Origin: Geobacillus genomosp. 3
Lineage (GTDB): Bacteria; Bacillota; Bacilli; Bacillales; Anoxybacillaceae
Length of the DNA: 64,000 nucleotides
Direction: 5' to 3'
Assembly: GCF_000445995.2 (NCBI RefSeq)
Contig: NC_022080.4
Coordinates: 744,001 to 808,000, forward strand
Position numbers and translations under genes: made by a program. Every line of letters starts with the position of its first letter. The stretch's first letter is position 1. Of this stretch, positions 23,684 through 31,547 are shown one piece after another. Below the pieces are notes generated by a model, which saw only the letters and a list, made by a program, of their open reading frames with translations, did not search any database and was not told where the DNA came from.

Positions 23684-23941
23684 ATGGATCAGCAATTTTT
23701 TAAAAACATTGAGAAAAAAACAGGCGTGAACATGAAAGACATTTTCGAGCTTGCCAACTCGCTGCAAAACGCCAATTTCAACGATGAAAAAACGGTGCGC
23801 CAAGTGGTGAAGCGGGTGGCGCAAATCGCCAACCGAAAAGTGCCGAAAGAACTCGAAGACCAGATCGTCAAAACGATCGTCCATAGCGGCAAACAAATTG
23901 ATTTTAATACGATCGCCAATATGCTGAACAATAAAAAATAA
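23684..23941 (+). CDS. spoVIF: SpoVIF (YjcC), stage VI sporulation protein F
   Basis: An 85-residue protein, MDQQFFKNIEKKTGVNMKD, with helical segments LANSLQNANFNDEKTVRQVV and ELEDQIVKTIVHSGKQID, matching the SpoVIF family in length and pattern. In B. subtilis it is needed for coat assembly and spore resistance, and acts through GerE. Start at 23684 after GAAGGAGGCAGAAAA; the 50-codon longer open frame lies upstream of the promoter. A bidirectional terminator separates it from yjcF. Confidence 0.88.
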   Translation: MDQQFFKNIEKKTGVNMKDIFELANSLQNANFNDEKTVRQVVKRVAQIANRKVPKELEDQIVKTIVHSGKQIDFNTIANMLNNKK

Positions 23942-23943
23942 GC

Positions 23944-23975
23944 AAAAGGGAGCTGTGCGCGCGCAAGCTCCCTTT
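23944..23975. terminator. Bidirectional terminator between spoVIF and yjcF
   Basis: AAAAGGGAGCT / AGCTCCCTTTT stem, usable from both strands. Confidence 0.88.
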
Positions 23976-24409
23976 TATTCGAGCGATTTCACCATCGTGA
24001 CGTGTGGAATGCCGGCATCCATAAACACCCCGGATACCGTCTCGTAGCCGAGCTTTTCATAAAACGGTTCGGCGTGTGTTTGGGCGTTCAGTTTCACTTT
24101 TTTTGCCCCTTTTGTTTTCGCGAGCCGCTCCAACGCTTCCATCACCATCCGGCCGGCGCCGCGGCCGCGGTAAGACGGCAAAACGCAGATGCGCTCCGCT
24201 TTGCCGATGCTTTCGCCGATCAAGCGAAGCCGTCCGGCCGCAACTGGTTTTTCGCCATCATACAAGACGAGATGGGATGATTCTTGTTCAAATGCATCAA
24301 TTTCTTCCTCTTCCGGCACATTTTGCTCCTCAATAAATACGAGCCGGCGGACATGCAAAGCGTCCTCATACAAGGGGCGATCTTTTGTTGTTCCAATGGC
24401 GATGTTCAT
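23975..24409 (-). CDS. yjcF: YjcF-like GNAT N-acetyltransferase
   Basis: A 144-residue GNAT protein. Motif A (acetyl-CoA loop) reads VLPSYRGRGAGRMVMEAL (about 82-99), preceded by VAAGRLRLIG and followed by KVKLNAQTHAEPFYEKLGYE. The RRLVFIEEQNVPEEEEID segment is typical of the YjcF/ElaA-like group. Acceptor unknown. The start at 24409 uses a GGAAAGGAAACGGT site lying in the yjcG tail; yjcG ends one base upstream, so the pair is coupled. The longer open frame reaches into yjcG and is rejected. Confidence 0.87.
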   Translation of the reverse strand: MNIAIGTTKDRPLYEDALHVRRLVFIEEQNVPEEEEIDAFEQESSHLVLYDGEKPVAAGRLRLIGESIGKAERICVLPSYRGRGAGRMVMEALERLAKTKGAKKVKLNAQTHAEPFYEKLGYETVSGVFMDAGIPHVTMVKSLE

Positions 24410-24410
24410 G

Positions 24411-24932
24411 TTATACCGTTTCCTTTCCTCCGACGACAAACGTTTCATAGACGGTCCATGACCCGTTCTCAAGCTGGTAAAGAAGGTGGAACCGGTCGAT
24501 CGTCTCTTCAAAATGGACGTTTTGCAGCTTCAGCTGGCTGTAAACATCGGCATATTCCGCACCCGGCAAATCGCGGCCGATTGTAATGTGCGGCACGAAC
24601 ACAAACTCCGGCTTTCCGGCAAACAAGCCGCTGTGCAGATGCTGATGGAGGCGCTCAAGCACATCGTTTGGCTCGACTTTCAAATAAATGATGTTGCTTG
24701 TCGGGTAAAACGAGCTGAATTTCGTCACTTTAACCGGAATCGGCTCCGTTTCCGCCGCGATGCGGCGCAGCTCTTTCGTCATCTCTTTCAGTTGCCCCTC
24801 ATCCGCCTCAAACGGATATTTCAGCGTAATGTGCGGCGGAATGAGGGCGTAATGGCTGTCATACCGTTTCCGGTACGAGTTGGCAAAGTCTTGAATGCGT
24901 TTTGACGGAAATAATACAATGCCGTATTTCAT
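24411..24932 (-). CDS. yjcG: YjcG-like 2H phosphoesterase (RNA ligase/cyclic phosphodiesterase family)
   Basis: A 173-residue 2H-phosphoesterase. The two catalytic H-x-T motifs are visible: PPHITLKYPF (about 33-42) and VPHITIGRD (about 114-122), flanked by the usual alternating strands. Family members hydrolyse 2',3'-cyclic phosphates or related RNA ends; the B. subtilis YjcG structure belongs here. Start MKYGIVLFPS at 24932 after GGAGGGAAATCGGG. First gene of the yjcG-yjcF pair, 37 bases after yjcH. Confidence 0.9.
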   Translation of the reverse strand: MKYGIVLFPSKRIQDFANSYRKRYDSHYALIPPHITLKYPFEADEGQLKEMTKELRRIAAETEPIPVKVTKFSSFYPTSNIIYLKVEPNDVLERLHQHLHSGLFAGKPEFVFVPHITIGRDLPGAEYADVYSQLKLQNVHFEETIDRFHLLYQLENGSWTVYETFVVGGKETV

Positions 24933-24969
24933 CCCGATTTCCCTCCTTAGATGGTTGTATTTCAATGGT

Positions 24970-25698
24970 TTACAGCGACAAAAGAGCGGATACGGCCCTC
25001 GGCACGTCAGGCTGCCAATACGTCCACGCATGGCCGCCGGCAAACTCATGGTACGTGTAGGCGTACCGTTTTTCCATAAATAAGTCCCGTGCCATACGAT
25101 TTGGTGTAATAAAGTCGCGTACACGGCCGTCCGTTGATTTCACGGCTGTTTCTTCCGCGCCGATGGAATGATAAATCGAAAGAAGCGACGGATCGCGGAA
25201 CGCGCGGATACGCGCCAACACCGAGTCATCGATGTAAGGGGACTGCATGGCGATGTTTCCAAATGTATGCGGATACAACAGCCCGGCTAACAACGAGACC
25301 GTTCCGCCGAGCGAATCGCCGATCAGCGCCCGGCCTTTGCCGATTTGGTAGGTCGGCAGCTCGTGATCCAAAAACGGAACGAGTTCATGGGCTAAAAAAC
25401 GAATGTACGCCTCGTGCTTTTGCCCTGCCGGGTGGTATTTCTCGTAGCGGTCGTTCACATTCCGATACGGGATACCGACGACAACCGTCCGATCGATCGT
25501 TCCTTCGTCCATGAGCGTCTCGATGACGGTTTTGATTTTTCCGTACATAAAATAATCTTTGCCGTCTTGAGCGATTAGTAAAGAATATTTGTGAAGCGGA
25601 GAAAAATTGCTTGGCAAATACACGAGCAGTTCAATTTTCTCCTGAAGCTCCCCGCTGTAAAGCGCATAATCACGCATCGTTCCTGCTGCGGCTGCCAT
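24970..25698 (-). CDS. yjcH: YjcH-like alpha/beta-hydrolase (esterase D/enterochelin-esterase type)
   Basis: A 242-residue putative esterase. The nucleophile elbow GDSLGGT lies about 119-125, an acid appears in the C-terminal part, and the catalytic His is in EFAGGHAWTYW (about 222-232). It begins with a carbohydrate-esterase-like strand region (LLVYLPSNFSPLHKYSLLIAQDG). Enterochelin-esterase-like fold; true substrate unknown. Start at 25698 has GGAGG with 6-base spacing. Head of yjcH-yjcG-yjcF, the same order as in B. subtilis. Confidence 0.87.
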   Translation of the reverse strand: MAAAAGTMRDYALYSGELQEKIELLVYLPSNFSPLHKYSLLIAQDGKDYFMYGKIKTVIETLMDEGTIDRTVVVGIPYRNVNDRYEKYHPAGQKHEAYIRFLAHELVPFLDHELPTYQIGKGRALIGDSLGGTVSLLAGLLYPHTFGNIAMQSPYIDDSVLARIRAFRDPSLLSIYHSIGAEETAVKSTDGRVRDFITPNRMARDLFMEKRYAYTYHEFAGGHAWTYWQPDVPRAVSALLSL

Positions 25699-25864
25699 GA
25701 CCATCCTCCATGAACACAATAAGTTCACCTGTTATTGTAACATATTTTGGCGAAAAGATGTTAATGGAGAGCGCGAATTTTTCGCGAATTTGCCGAACAT
25801 TGGCAGCGGCAAAAAAATGACTTGCAAAAACGGCCGGAATACGTTACATTTTTTAATAAATTAA

Positions 25865-26086
25865 CATCTTTCCGAAAGAAGTCTCCCACTTCTAAGTGAA
25901 GTGAAAGTGGGAGATGAATGTCGGTTGGCGTTAGCCAACGAATATGATCGAATATGGCGAGAACGGACACCTTCGGAACGAAGGGAAGCGTAAAGGGTTC
26001 TTGTGTGTGGCTTACCGTTCGGCGAACACACACAAGTCGCTTGAAGCCCTCACCTCTAAGCGAAGTGTAGGTAGTGGGTAGTTCAC
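25865..26086 (+). mobile_element. Non-autonomous IS200/IS605-like element with omega-RNA-like right half, copy 1
   Basis: A 222-bp element shared with the copy at 32606-32844. Both start CA..TTTCCGAAAGAAGTCTCCC immediately after (A/T)TTAA and end GGTAGTTCAC. Between lie an end hairpin (CTCCCAC / GTGGGAG), the conserved core (AACGAATATGATCGA, GAACGGACA, AAGGGAAGCGTAAAGGG), a 9-bp stem at 26000-26008/26028-26036, and a last hairpin before TTCAC. The layout matches what I know of IS200/IS605 elements of Geobacillus, whose 3' part overlaps the TnpB guide RNA, but no tnpA or tnpB remains. Short ORFs inside have no start sites of quality. The 160 bases left of the element hold only the yjcH leader. 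Confidence 0.65.
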
Positions 26087-26110
26087 TAAATTAACAAAAT
26101 TAAATATACG
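26082..26110 (+). promoter_or_regulatory. Candidate promoter of the metI-metC S-box leader
   Basis: TTCACT (26082-26087) and TATACG (26105-26110) with a 17-base spacer; start would be within a few bases of the S-box P1 stem. The -35 overlaps the last bases of the mobile element. Two mismatches in each box, so tentative. Confidence 0.4.
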
Positions 26111-26115
26111 TTCTG

Positions 26116-26226
26116 TTCTTATCGAGAGAAGCGGAGGGAACTGGCCCTGCGAAGCTTCAGCAACCAGCCGGAAACCGGTCAGGTGCTAAATCCAGCGAAT
26201 TGAGCATTCAATTCGGAAGATAAGAA
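26116..26226 (+). ncRNA. SAM-I (S-box) riboswitch aptamer
   Basis: P1 is closed by TTCTTATC (26116-26123) with GATAAGAA (26219-26226). Between are the conserved S-box elements AGAGAAGCGGAGGGAACTGG, CCCTGCGAAGCTTCAGCAACC and GGTGCTAAATCC. It senses S-adenosylmethionine; the downstream terminator (26250-26277) can be replaced by pairing of the P1 3' strand GAAGAAG with CTTCTTC, so metI-metC should be on when SAM is low. Confidence 0.95.
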
Positions 26227-26249
26227 GAAGCATGACCATGGGTATGGAA

Positions 26250-26277
26250 AAGTCTTCTTCTTAGAAGACTTTTTTTA
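26250..26277 (+). terminator. Riboswitch-controlled terminator (metI-metC leader)
   Basis: AAGTCTTCT / AGAAGACTT stem and seven T. The remaining 150-base leader to metI contains GC-rich hairpins but no gene. Confidence 0.92.
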
Positions 26278-26430
26278 TTTGCCTTTGTTTAGGCGGCCGC
26301 TCCGCCGACCGGTGAGGCGTGTTGGAGCCGAGGTGTCCGGCTGCCGAGACAAGCAGCGGTGCGCTTTAGGCGTCATGGCCGTCGGCCGTTTGACCACGAG
26401 AGAATTTTTCAGCAGAAGGAGAGAGATGAG

Positions 26431-27534
26431 ATGGAGAAACTGGAAACATTGTTGGCGCAAATTGGCAACCGAAGTGAAACGGTGACCGGGACGGTCAACC
26501 CGCCCGTCTATTTTTCGACCGCCTATCGCCATGCCGGAATCGGGGAGTCGACCGGGTTTGACTACATCCGTACCGGCAATCCGACGCGCAAAATCGTCGA
26601 AGAGGCGATCGCCAAGCTAGAAGGCGGTGACCAAGGCTATGCCTTTAGTTCCGGCATGGCGGCCATCCAGACGGTGCTCGCCTTGTTTGAGAGCGGAGAC
26701 GAGTTTCTCGTATCGGCCGACCTTTACGGCGGCACGTACCGCCTGTTTGAGCGCGGCTGGCGCAAATACGGTCTTCGGTTTCATTACGTTGACTTCACTG
26801 ATCCTAGTGCGGTGGAAAAAACGATAACGGAAAAAACGAAAGCCATTTTCTTGGAAACGCCAACCAACCCGCTCATGCAGGAAGCGGACATCCTTGCCGT
26901 GGCCGAACTCGCCAAGCGGCACGGGCTGTTGTTGATCGTCGATAACACGTTTTACACCCCGGTGCTCCAGCGTCCGATTGAAGAAGGAGCCGATATCGTC
27001 ATCCATAGCGCGACGAAATACTTAGGCGGCCATAACGACGTGTTGGCCGGGCTTGTTGTCGCCAAGGGCGAGGAGCTTTGTCAACGGTTGGCCGAGTACC
27101 ATAACGCCATCGGCGCGGTGTTGTCGCCGTTTGATTCGTGGCTGCTCATCCGCGGGATGAAAACGTTGGCGCTAAGGATGCGCCAGCATGAAGAAAACGC
27201 CAAGCGCATCAGCGCGTTTTTGCGCGAACATGAAGATGTCATAGACGTCCTATATCCGGGAAGAGGCGGGATGTTGTCATTCCGGATTGCCGATGAGAAG
27301 TGGGTGAACGGATTTTTAAAAAGCTTGCGTCTCATTACGTTCGCCGAAAGCTTAGGCGGAGTCGAAAGCTTCATCACGTACCCGGCGACGCAGACACACG
27401 CCGACATTCCGGAAGACATCCGCATTCAAAACGGCGTCTGCAACCGATTGCTCCGCTTTTCGGTCGGCATCGAACATGCCGATGATTTAATCGCCGACCT
27501 GGCGCAAGCATTCAAAAACATGAAAGAGGTGTGA
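26431..27534 (+). CDS. metI: MetI, cystathionine gamma-synthase / O-acylhomoserine thiolase
   Basis: A 367-residue Cys/Met-metabolism PLP enzyme of fold type I. Motifs in order: YIRTGNPTR (about 46-54), FSSGMAAIQTVL, DLYGGTYRLF, ETPTNPLM, and the PLP Lys in VIHSATKYLGGHNDVLAG (about 190-207). It condenses an acylated homoserine with cysteine (or sulfide) in methionine synthesis. It is first in a two-gene operon with metC (3-base gap) under S-box control, as in B. subtilis yjcI-yjcJ. The start at 26431 follows GAAGGAGAGAGATGAG; the 24-codon upstream extension is riboswitch leader. Confidence 0.93.
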   Translation: MEKLETLLAQIGNRSETVTGTVNPPVYFSTAYRHAGIGESTGFDYIRTGNPTRKIVEEAIAKLEGGDQGYAFSSGMAAIQTVLALFESGDEFLVSADLYGGTYRLFERGWRKYGLRFHYVDFTDPSAVEKTITEKTKAIFLETPTNPLMQEADILAVAELAKRHGLLLIVDNTFYTPVLQRPIEEGADIVIHSATKYLGGHNDVLAGLVVAKGEELCQRLAEYHNAIGAVLSPFDSWLLIRGMKTLALRMRQHEENAKRISAFLREHEDVIDVLYPGRGGMLSFRIADEKWVNGFLKSLRLITFAESLGGVESFITYPATQTHADIPEDIRIQNGVCNRLLRFSVGIEHADDLIADLAQAFKNMKEV

Positions 27535-27537
27535 GCG

Positions 27538-28719
27538 ATGGAACGGGAATGGTCGTTTTCAACGAAACTGCTCCATAACGAATGGAAAGTCGACCGCGAA
27601 ACGGGAGCGGTGAGTGTGCCGATCCAGCACGCCTCCACGTTCCATCAGTTTGATTTCGACGCGTTCGGCAAATACGACTACAGCCGCTCCGGCAACCCGA
27701 CGCGCGAGGCGCTTGAGGAAGCGATCGCCGCCTTAGAAGGCGGCGTGCGCGGATTCGCCTTCGCCTCCGGCATGGCGGCCATCTCGACCGCGTTTTTGCT
27801 TTTGTCCAAAGGCGACCATGTGGTTGTGACCGAAGACGTCTACGGCGGCACGTATCGGATGGTCACGGAAGTGTTGAACCGGTTTGGCATCGAGCATACG
27901 TTTGTCGATATGACCGATTTGCATGCCGTGGCCGAAAACATCCGGCCGAACACGAAAGTCATTTATATGGAAACGCCGTCCAATCCGTTGTTAAAAGTGA
28001 CCGACATTCAAGGCGTCGTCAAGCTGGCGAAGGCGCACGGCTGTTTGACGTTTCTCGACAACACGTTTATGACGCCGGCGCTGCAACGGCCGCTTGACCT
28101 TGGCGTCGACGTCGTCCTCCATAGCGCGACGAAGTTTTTAGCCGGCCATAGCGATGTCGTCGCCGGGCTGGCGGCTGTGAAGGATGAGGAATTAGGAAAA
28201 CAGCTCTACAAGCTGCAAAACGCCTTTGGCGCCATCCTCGGCGTCCAAGACGCCTGGCTCGTGCTGCGCGGCATCAAAACGCTCCACGTCCGGCTGAAGC
28301 AGTCATCCGAATCCGCCCTAGCCATCGCCGAGTATTTGGCGCGCCACCCGAAAGTGGAAGAGGTGTACTATCCGGGGCTTTCGCACCACCCGGGCCATGC
28401 GGTTCAGCGCCAGCAGGCGGCCGGGTTTGGCGCCGTCTTGTCGTTCCGACTCGCCGATGAAGACGCAGCCCGGACGTTCGTCCGAAACGTCCGCCTGCCC
28501 GTGTTTGCTGTCAGCCTCGGAGCCGTCGAGTCGATTTTGTCATATCCGGCGAAAATGTCGCATGCGGCCATGCCGAAAGACGAACGGCTCCGCCGCGGCA
28601 TTACCGACGGCTTGCTGAGGCTGAGCGTCGGGCTGGAAGATGTGAACGATTTGATCGCCGATTTCGAGCAGGCGCTGTCATATGTCAACGAACGGCCATC
28701 GGCCATCCCTGCGCGGTAA
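27538..28719 (+). CDS. metC: MetC, cystathionine beta-lyase
   Basis: A 393-residue PLP enzyme paralogous to MetI. Motifs: YDYSRSGNPTREALEEAI, FASGMAAISTAFLLL, EDVYGGTYRM, METPSNPLLKVTD, and the PLP Lys in VLHSATKFLAGHSDVVAG (about 199-216). It splits cystathionine to homocysteine, pyruvate and ammonia. The ATG follows GAAAGAGGTGTGAGCG at the metI stop. Full length with the family C-terminus; a hairpin follows. Confidence 0.93.
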   Translation: MEREWSFSTKLLHNEWKVDRETGAVSVPIQHASTFHQFDFDAFGKYDYSRSGNPTREALEEAIAALEGGVRGFAFASGMAAISTAFLLLSKGDHVVVTEDVYGGTYRMVTEVLNRFGIEHTFVDMTDLHAVAENIRPNTKVIYMETPSNPLLKVTDIQGVVKLAKAHGCLTFLDNTFMTPALQRPLDLGVDVVLHSATKFLAGHSDVVAGLAAVKDEELGKQLYKLQNAFGAILGVQDAWLVLRGIKTLHVRLKQSSESALAIAEYLARHPKVEEVYYPGLSHHPGHAVQRQQAAGFGAVLSFRLADEDAARTFVRNVRLPVFAVSLGAVESILSYPAKMSHAAMPKDERLRRGITDGLLRLSVGLEDVNDLIADFEQALSYVNERPSAIPAR

Positions 28720-28723
28720 CAAC

Positions 28724-28756
28724 AAAGGTATGCACCGCTTTTAGGTGCATACCTTC
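28724..28756. terminator. Hairpin terminator after metC
   Basis: AAGGTATGCACC / GGTGCATACCTT perfect 12-base stem; T-run is weak (CGTTGTCG), so it may also stabilise 3' ends. Confidence 0.65.
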
Positions 28757-28799
28757 GTTGTCGTCGTTCCGTCAGGGAAAGCCAAGCGGGAGCCGCCCG

Positions 28800-29009
28800 C
28801 TACACTTCCCGGACAAAATTGACAGCCGTCAGCGGAATGAGCACTGTCCGCGTTTCCCGCTCATATCCGCCTGCTTCCGCCTGAATCTCGATCGTTCCGT
28901 CCTCGACGTCGGTCAATTGTCCTTCAATCAAGTTGTTGTCCGTCGCGACTTGGAGCGTCTCTCCGATGAGGCGGCGGAGCTGCTCTTCGAATGTGGCCGC
29001 AAAGTCCAT
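28800..29009 (-). CDS. Small LSm-like beta-barrel protein, second gene of a pair
   Basis: A 69-residue protein after GGAGGGAGGAAACG. After a short helix (FEEQLRRLIGETLQVATDN) it shows five alternating strands (IEGQLTDVEDGTIEIQAEAG ... TVLIPLTAVNFVREV), the layout of LSm/SH3-like coat proteins (DUF2642-like). Its domain is recognisably similar to the C-terminal domain of the upstream gene product (LIGExVxV...G.L..V..D.V.L...V.IP...I..V). Function unknown; a spore coat role is suggested by similar proteins in Bacillus but not demonstrated here. Confidence 0.65.
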   Translation of the reverse strand: MDFAATFEEQLRRLIGETLQVATDNNLIEGQLTDVEDGTIEIQAEAGGYERETRTVLIPLTAVNFVREV

Positions 29010-29025
29010 CGTTTCCTCCCTCCTT

Positions 29026-29466
29026 TCAGTCCAAACGGGCGACGGCTTGAATGCTGGCAAACGGAACATAAACGAACCGCCCGAGCGCATCTTCAAGCAC
29101 GACATAATCAGTGCGGACGGCGATGACCGTGCCGGCCACCGGGCCGAAATTGACTGTGATTTCCACCCTTTCCCCAATTAAGTCCTCCAGCTCGTCGCCA
29201 ATATCTTCCACGGGTGGCGCTCCTGTGCGCAGCTCGGCCAAAATGGCTTGCAACAGTTCCCGCTCATCTTCTAAAATGGCCCGCTGTTCCTGCTCCTCGT
29301 CAAGAATGCGGCGCAAAATCCGTTCGGTGTCGCCTCCGTGATCGGCGATGTCTTCTAATAAAGAGACAATCTGTTCAACAGTAGAGTCATCCAAGTCTAG
29401 CTTTTCAAGCCATTTGCGGATCTTTTTCAACTCTTTCGCTACTTCACGCAAACGTTTATGGCCCAA
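29026..29466 (-). CDS. Helical plus LSm-like domain protein
   Basis: A 146-residue protein with TTG start behind GGAGGAACAGGCG; the open frame continues 22 codons upstream, but that part contains the ribosome site itself. Residues 1-85 are charged helices (KRLREVAKELKKIRKWLEKL; ILRRILDEEQEQRAILEDERELLQAI), residues about 95-146 an LSm-like barrel (EDLIGERVEITVNFGPVAGTVIAVRTDYVVLED). It precedes its smaller paralogue by 16 bases. A CATAACGTA box, fitting a sigma-K -10, lies about 40 bases upstream, without a matching AC at -35. Function not recognised. Confidence 0.65.
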   Translation of the reverse strand: MGHKRLREVAKELKKIRKWLEKLDLDDSTVEQIVSLLEDIADHGGDTERILRRILDEEQEQRAILEDERELLQAILAELRTGAPPVEDIGDELEDLIGERVEITVNFGPVAGTVIAVRTDYVVLEDALGRFVYVPFASIQAVARLD

Positions 29467-29736
29467 CGCCTGTTCCTCCTTCCTTTTCTTTCGTTCGTTA
29501 ACTACGTTATGCGCGATTCTTTCATTCGACACGGGTGCATATCCGGAGAAAAAAGAACGATTTTTTGAATTGGGGTGTAGGGAAAACGGTCGATTTTTGT
29601 CAGGAGAAACGGTGGATGAACGATAGGAAAAAAGATAGAAAGGAGGGGGTATATTCTACTGTTTTGCAAAAAAATCAGCGTTCGACTCTCACGATGAAGA
29701 AGAGAAATGGATATATAGTGAATGAGGTGATTGCTG

Positions 29737-30432
29737 ATGGCGCCAGAGCGAAAAAAAGACTTCATCAGCGTCGTCATTCCGTGTTATAACGCATCGCGTT
29801 ATATAGAAGACTGCCTAAATGGGCTAATCAAGCAAACGTATCGCCAGTTTGAGGCGATTATTGTCGACGATGGATCGGGCGATGGAAGCGAAGAAGCGGT
29901 GAAACGATGGATGAACGAACATTCCCCATTTTTCCCTATCGTTTATCTGAAGCTCCCGCGCAACGTCGGATTTGCCGGCGCGTTAACGGTCGGTTATTTT
30001 TTAAGCCAAGGCGAGTATATCGCCGTCCACGATGCTGATGACATTTCCCATCCTGAACGGTTTGAAAAACAACTTTCCTTTTTACACCGGCACCCGCACA
30101 TCGCCTTAGTCGGCACGAATTACGCCGCCTTTCCCGACGGCCATTTCGAGCAAAAGACGCCCGCCAACTGGCTCGCGTACGGGCGCGACATCCGCCGCGT
30201 CTATGCGGAAGGAAAACATTGCATTTGCCATGGCACGATCATGTTTCGCGGCGGAGTGTTTGACCAACTCGGCGGGCCGACAAGGCGGATTCACGGGGCA
30301 GAAGATTATGAATTTATCGTCAAATTTTTAAACGCCAAGCTGGAAGTGGAAAATTTGCCTGACATTTTGTACTACTACCGCAGCCATCCGCAACAGCGCT
30401 CGCGCCAGTTTTATAAGAAGGGAGGGAGCTGA
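29737..30432 (+). CDS. GT2 family glycosyltransferase
   Basis: A 231-residue GT-A enzyme. It opens ISVVIPCYNASRYIEDCLNG, with FEAIIVDDGSGDGS and the metal-binding D-x-D equivalent in YIAVHDADDISHPERFEKQL (about 92-111), then GTIMFRG, GAEDYEFIVKF. It is short for the family but ends cleanly. Start at 29737 after GAGGTGATTGCTG; TTG at 29731 is an alternative. First gene of a three-gene glycan operon (GT2, GT4, pyruvyltransferase) with 2-base and overlapping junctions. Acceptor and sugar unknown; a spore-surface or cell-wall polysaccharide is likely. Confidence 0.87.
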   Translation: MAPERKKDFISVVIPCYNASRYIEDCLNGLIKQTYRQFEAIIVDDGSGDGSEEAVKRWMNEHSPFFPIVYLKLPRNVGFAGALTVGYFLSQGEYIAVHDADDISHPERFEKQLSFLHRHPHIALVGTNYAAFPDGHFEQKTPANWLAYGRDIRRVYAEGKHCICHGTIMFRGGVFDQLGGPTRRIHGAEDYEFIVKFLNAKLEVENLPDILYYYRSHPQQRSRQFYKKGGS

Positions 30433-30434
30433 CG

Positions 30435-31547
30435 ATGCGCGTACTTCTCGTGCTTGATGGCCTTGACTTCGGCGGGACGGAAACGCACGCCTTCAGCTTG
30501 GCGAAGGAAATGGCAGCCCGCGGTGTTCATGTTGCTGTCGCCGCCCGCGGCGGGGCGCTGGCCAACCGCTTCGGGGAAGTGGGCTGTCCGCTGCACCTTA
30601 TCGGTTTTCCAACGGCGATCGATATAGATGAACAACGGAAACAACAGCTGATTGAGCAACTTGAAGCGGTGATGAAGAAGGAAAACATCTCGATCGTTCA
30701 CGCCCATCAAACCCCATCCGGCATCCTCGCCGCATTAGCGGCGCGCCGCCGCGGCATTCCGGTCGTCTTTACCGCCCATGGCACGTACTACCCGCCCGCC
30801 GAGCTGGAAGAAATGCTTCGTCTTGCCTCCGCCGCAATTGCTGTCAGCCCGCCGGTCGAGCGGCATATTGCCCCGCTCATTTCCAAACGGGTTCTCATCC
30901 CAAACGGCGTGGATATGAACGAATTTGCCCCGCGCGGCTGCGGAGGGCGGCAGGCGCTCGGCATCCCGGACGACGCTTTGGTCATCGTCTACAGCAGCCG
31001 TCTCGCCTGGGCGAAAGCTGGGATTTGTTTCATGTTTTTAAAAGCGTGCAAAGATTTGAAACGGCTGTTTCCGAACTTGCACGCCGTCGTGGTCGGGGAC
31101 GGCCCGCGTTTTTCCGACGCGCAAAACCTAGTCCGCCTTATCCACCAAACGTGCCGCGAGTCGTTTCTCCATCTCGTTGGCGAACAACGCGATATGGCTT
31201 TCTATTACTCGCTTGCTGATGCCGTCGTCGGCACCGGACGCGTCGCTTTAGAAGCCATGGCATGCGGCAAACCGGTGCTCGCCGCCGGCAACCACGGCTA
31301 CTTCGGCATTGTCGAACCGAGCCATTACGCCGAAGCGTGGGAATGTTACTTCGGCGATCACGGCTCGCGTCAAGGGTGCAGCCGCTATCTTCTTTCTCAA
31401 GATTTAAAACGGCTGCTTTCTTCATCGTCTGATCGCGAGCAACTCGGCCAGGCCGGGCGGGAGTGGGTAAGGCAGCAGTTTTATATCAAAACGTGTGTTG
31501 ATCAAGTGCTTGACGTCTATGCATCCTTATTGAAAGGGGAATCGTGA
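30435..31547 (+). CDS. GT4 family glycosyltransferase
   Basis: A 370-residue GT-B enzyme: MRVLLVLDGLDFGGTETHAFSLAKE at the N-terminus (GG-E-T motif), VHAHQTPSGILAALAARRRGIPVVFTAHG, RVLIPNGVDMNEF, IVYSSRLAWAKAG, and the shortened donor site VVGTGRVALEAMACGKPVL, in which the first Glu of E-x7-E is Gly/Thr. Starts 2 bases after the GT2 stop with GGGAGGGAGCTGACG. The overlap with the following pyruvyltransferase gene (ATG in the TGATG context) indicates coupling. Confidence 0.87.
   Translation: MRVLLVLDGLDFGGTETHAFSLAKEMAARGVHVAVAARGGALANRFGEVGCPLHLIGFPTAIDIDEQRKQQLIEQLEAVMKKENISIVHAHQTPSGILAALAARRRGIPVVFTAHGTYYPPAELEEMLRLASAAIAVSPPVERHIAPLISKRVLIPNGVDMNEFAPRGCGGRQALGIPDDALVIVYSSRLAWAKAGICFMFLKACKDLKRLFPNLHAVVVGDGPRFSDAQNLVRLIHQTCRESFLHLVGEQRDMAFYYSLADAVVGTGRVALEAMACGKPVLAAGNHGYFGIVEPSHYAEAWECYFGDHGSRQGCSRYLLSQDLKRLLSSSSDREQLGQAGREWVRQQFYIKTCVDQVLDVYASLLKGES

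Noticed and set aside
25761-26033. Minus-strand ORF over mobile element copy 1, similar to another at 32583-32792
   Set aside because: The shared peptide arises from the repeated element, there is no ribosome site, and the RNA-structure signal explains the conservation better.
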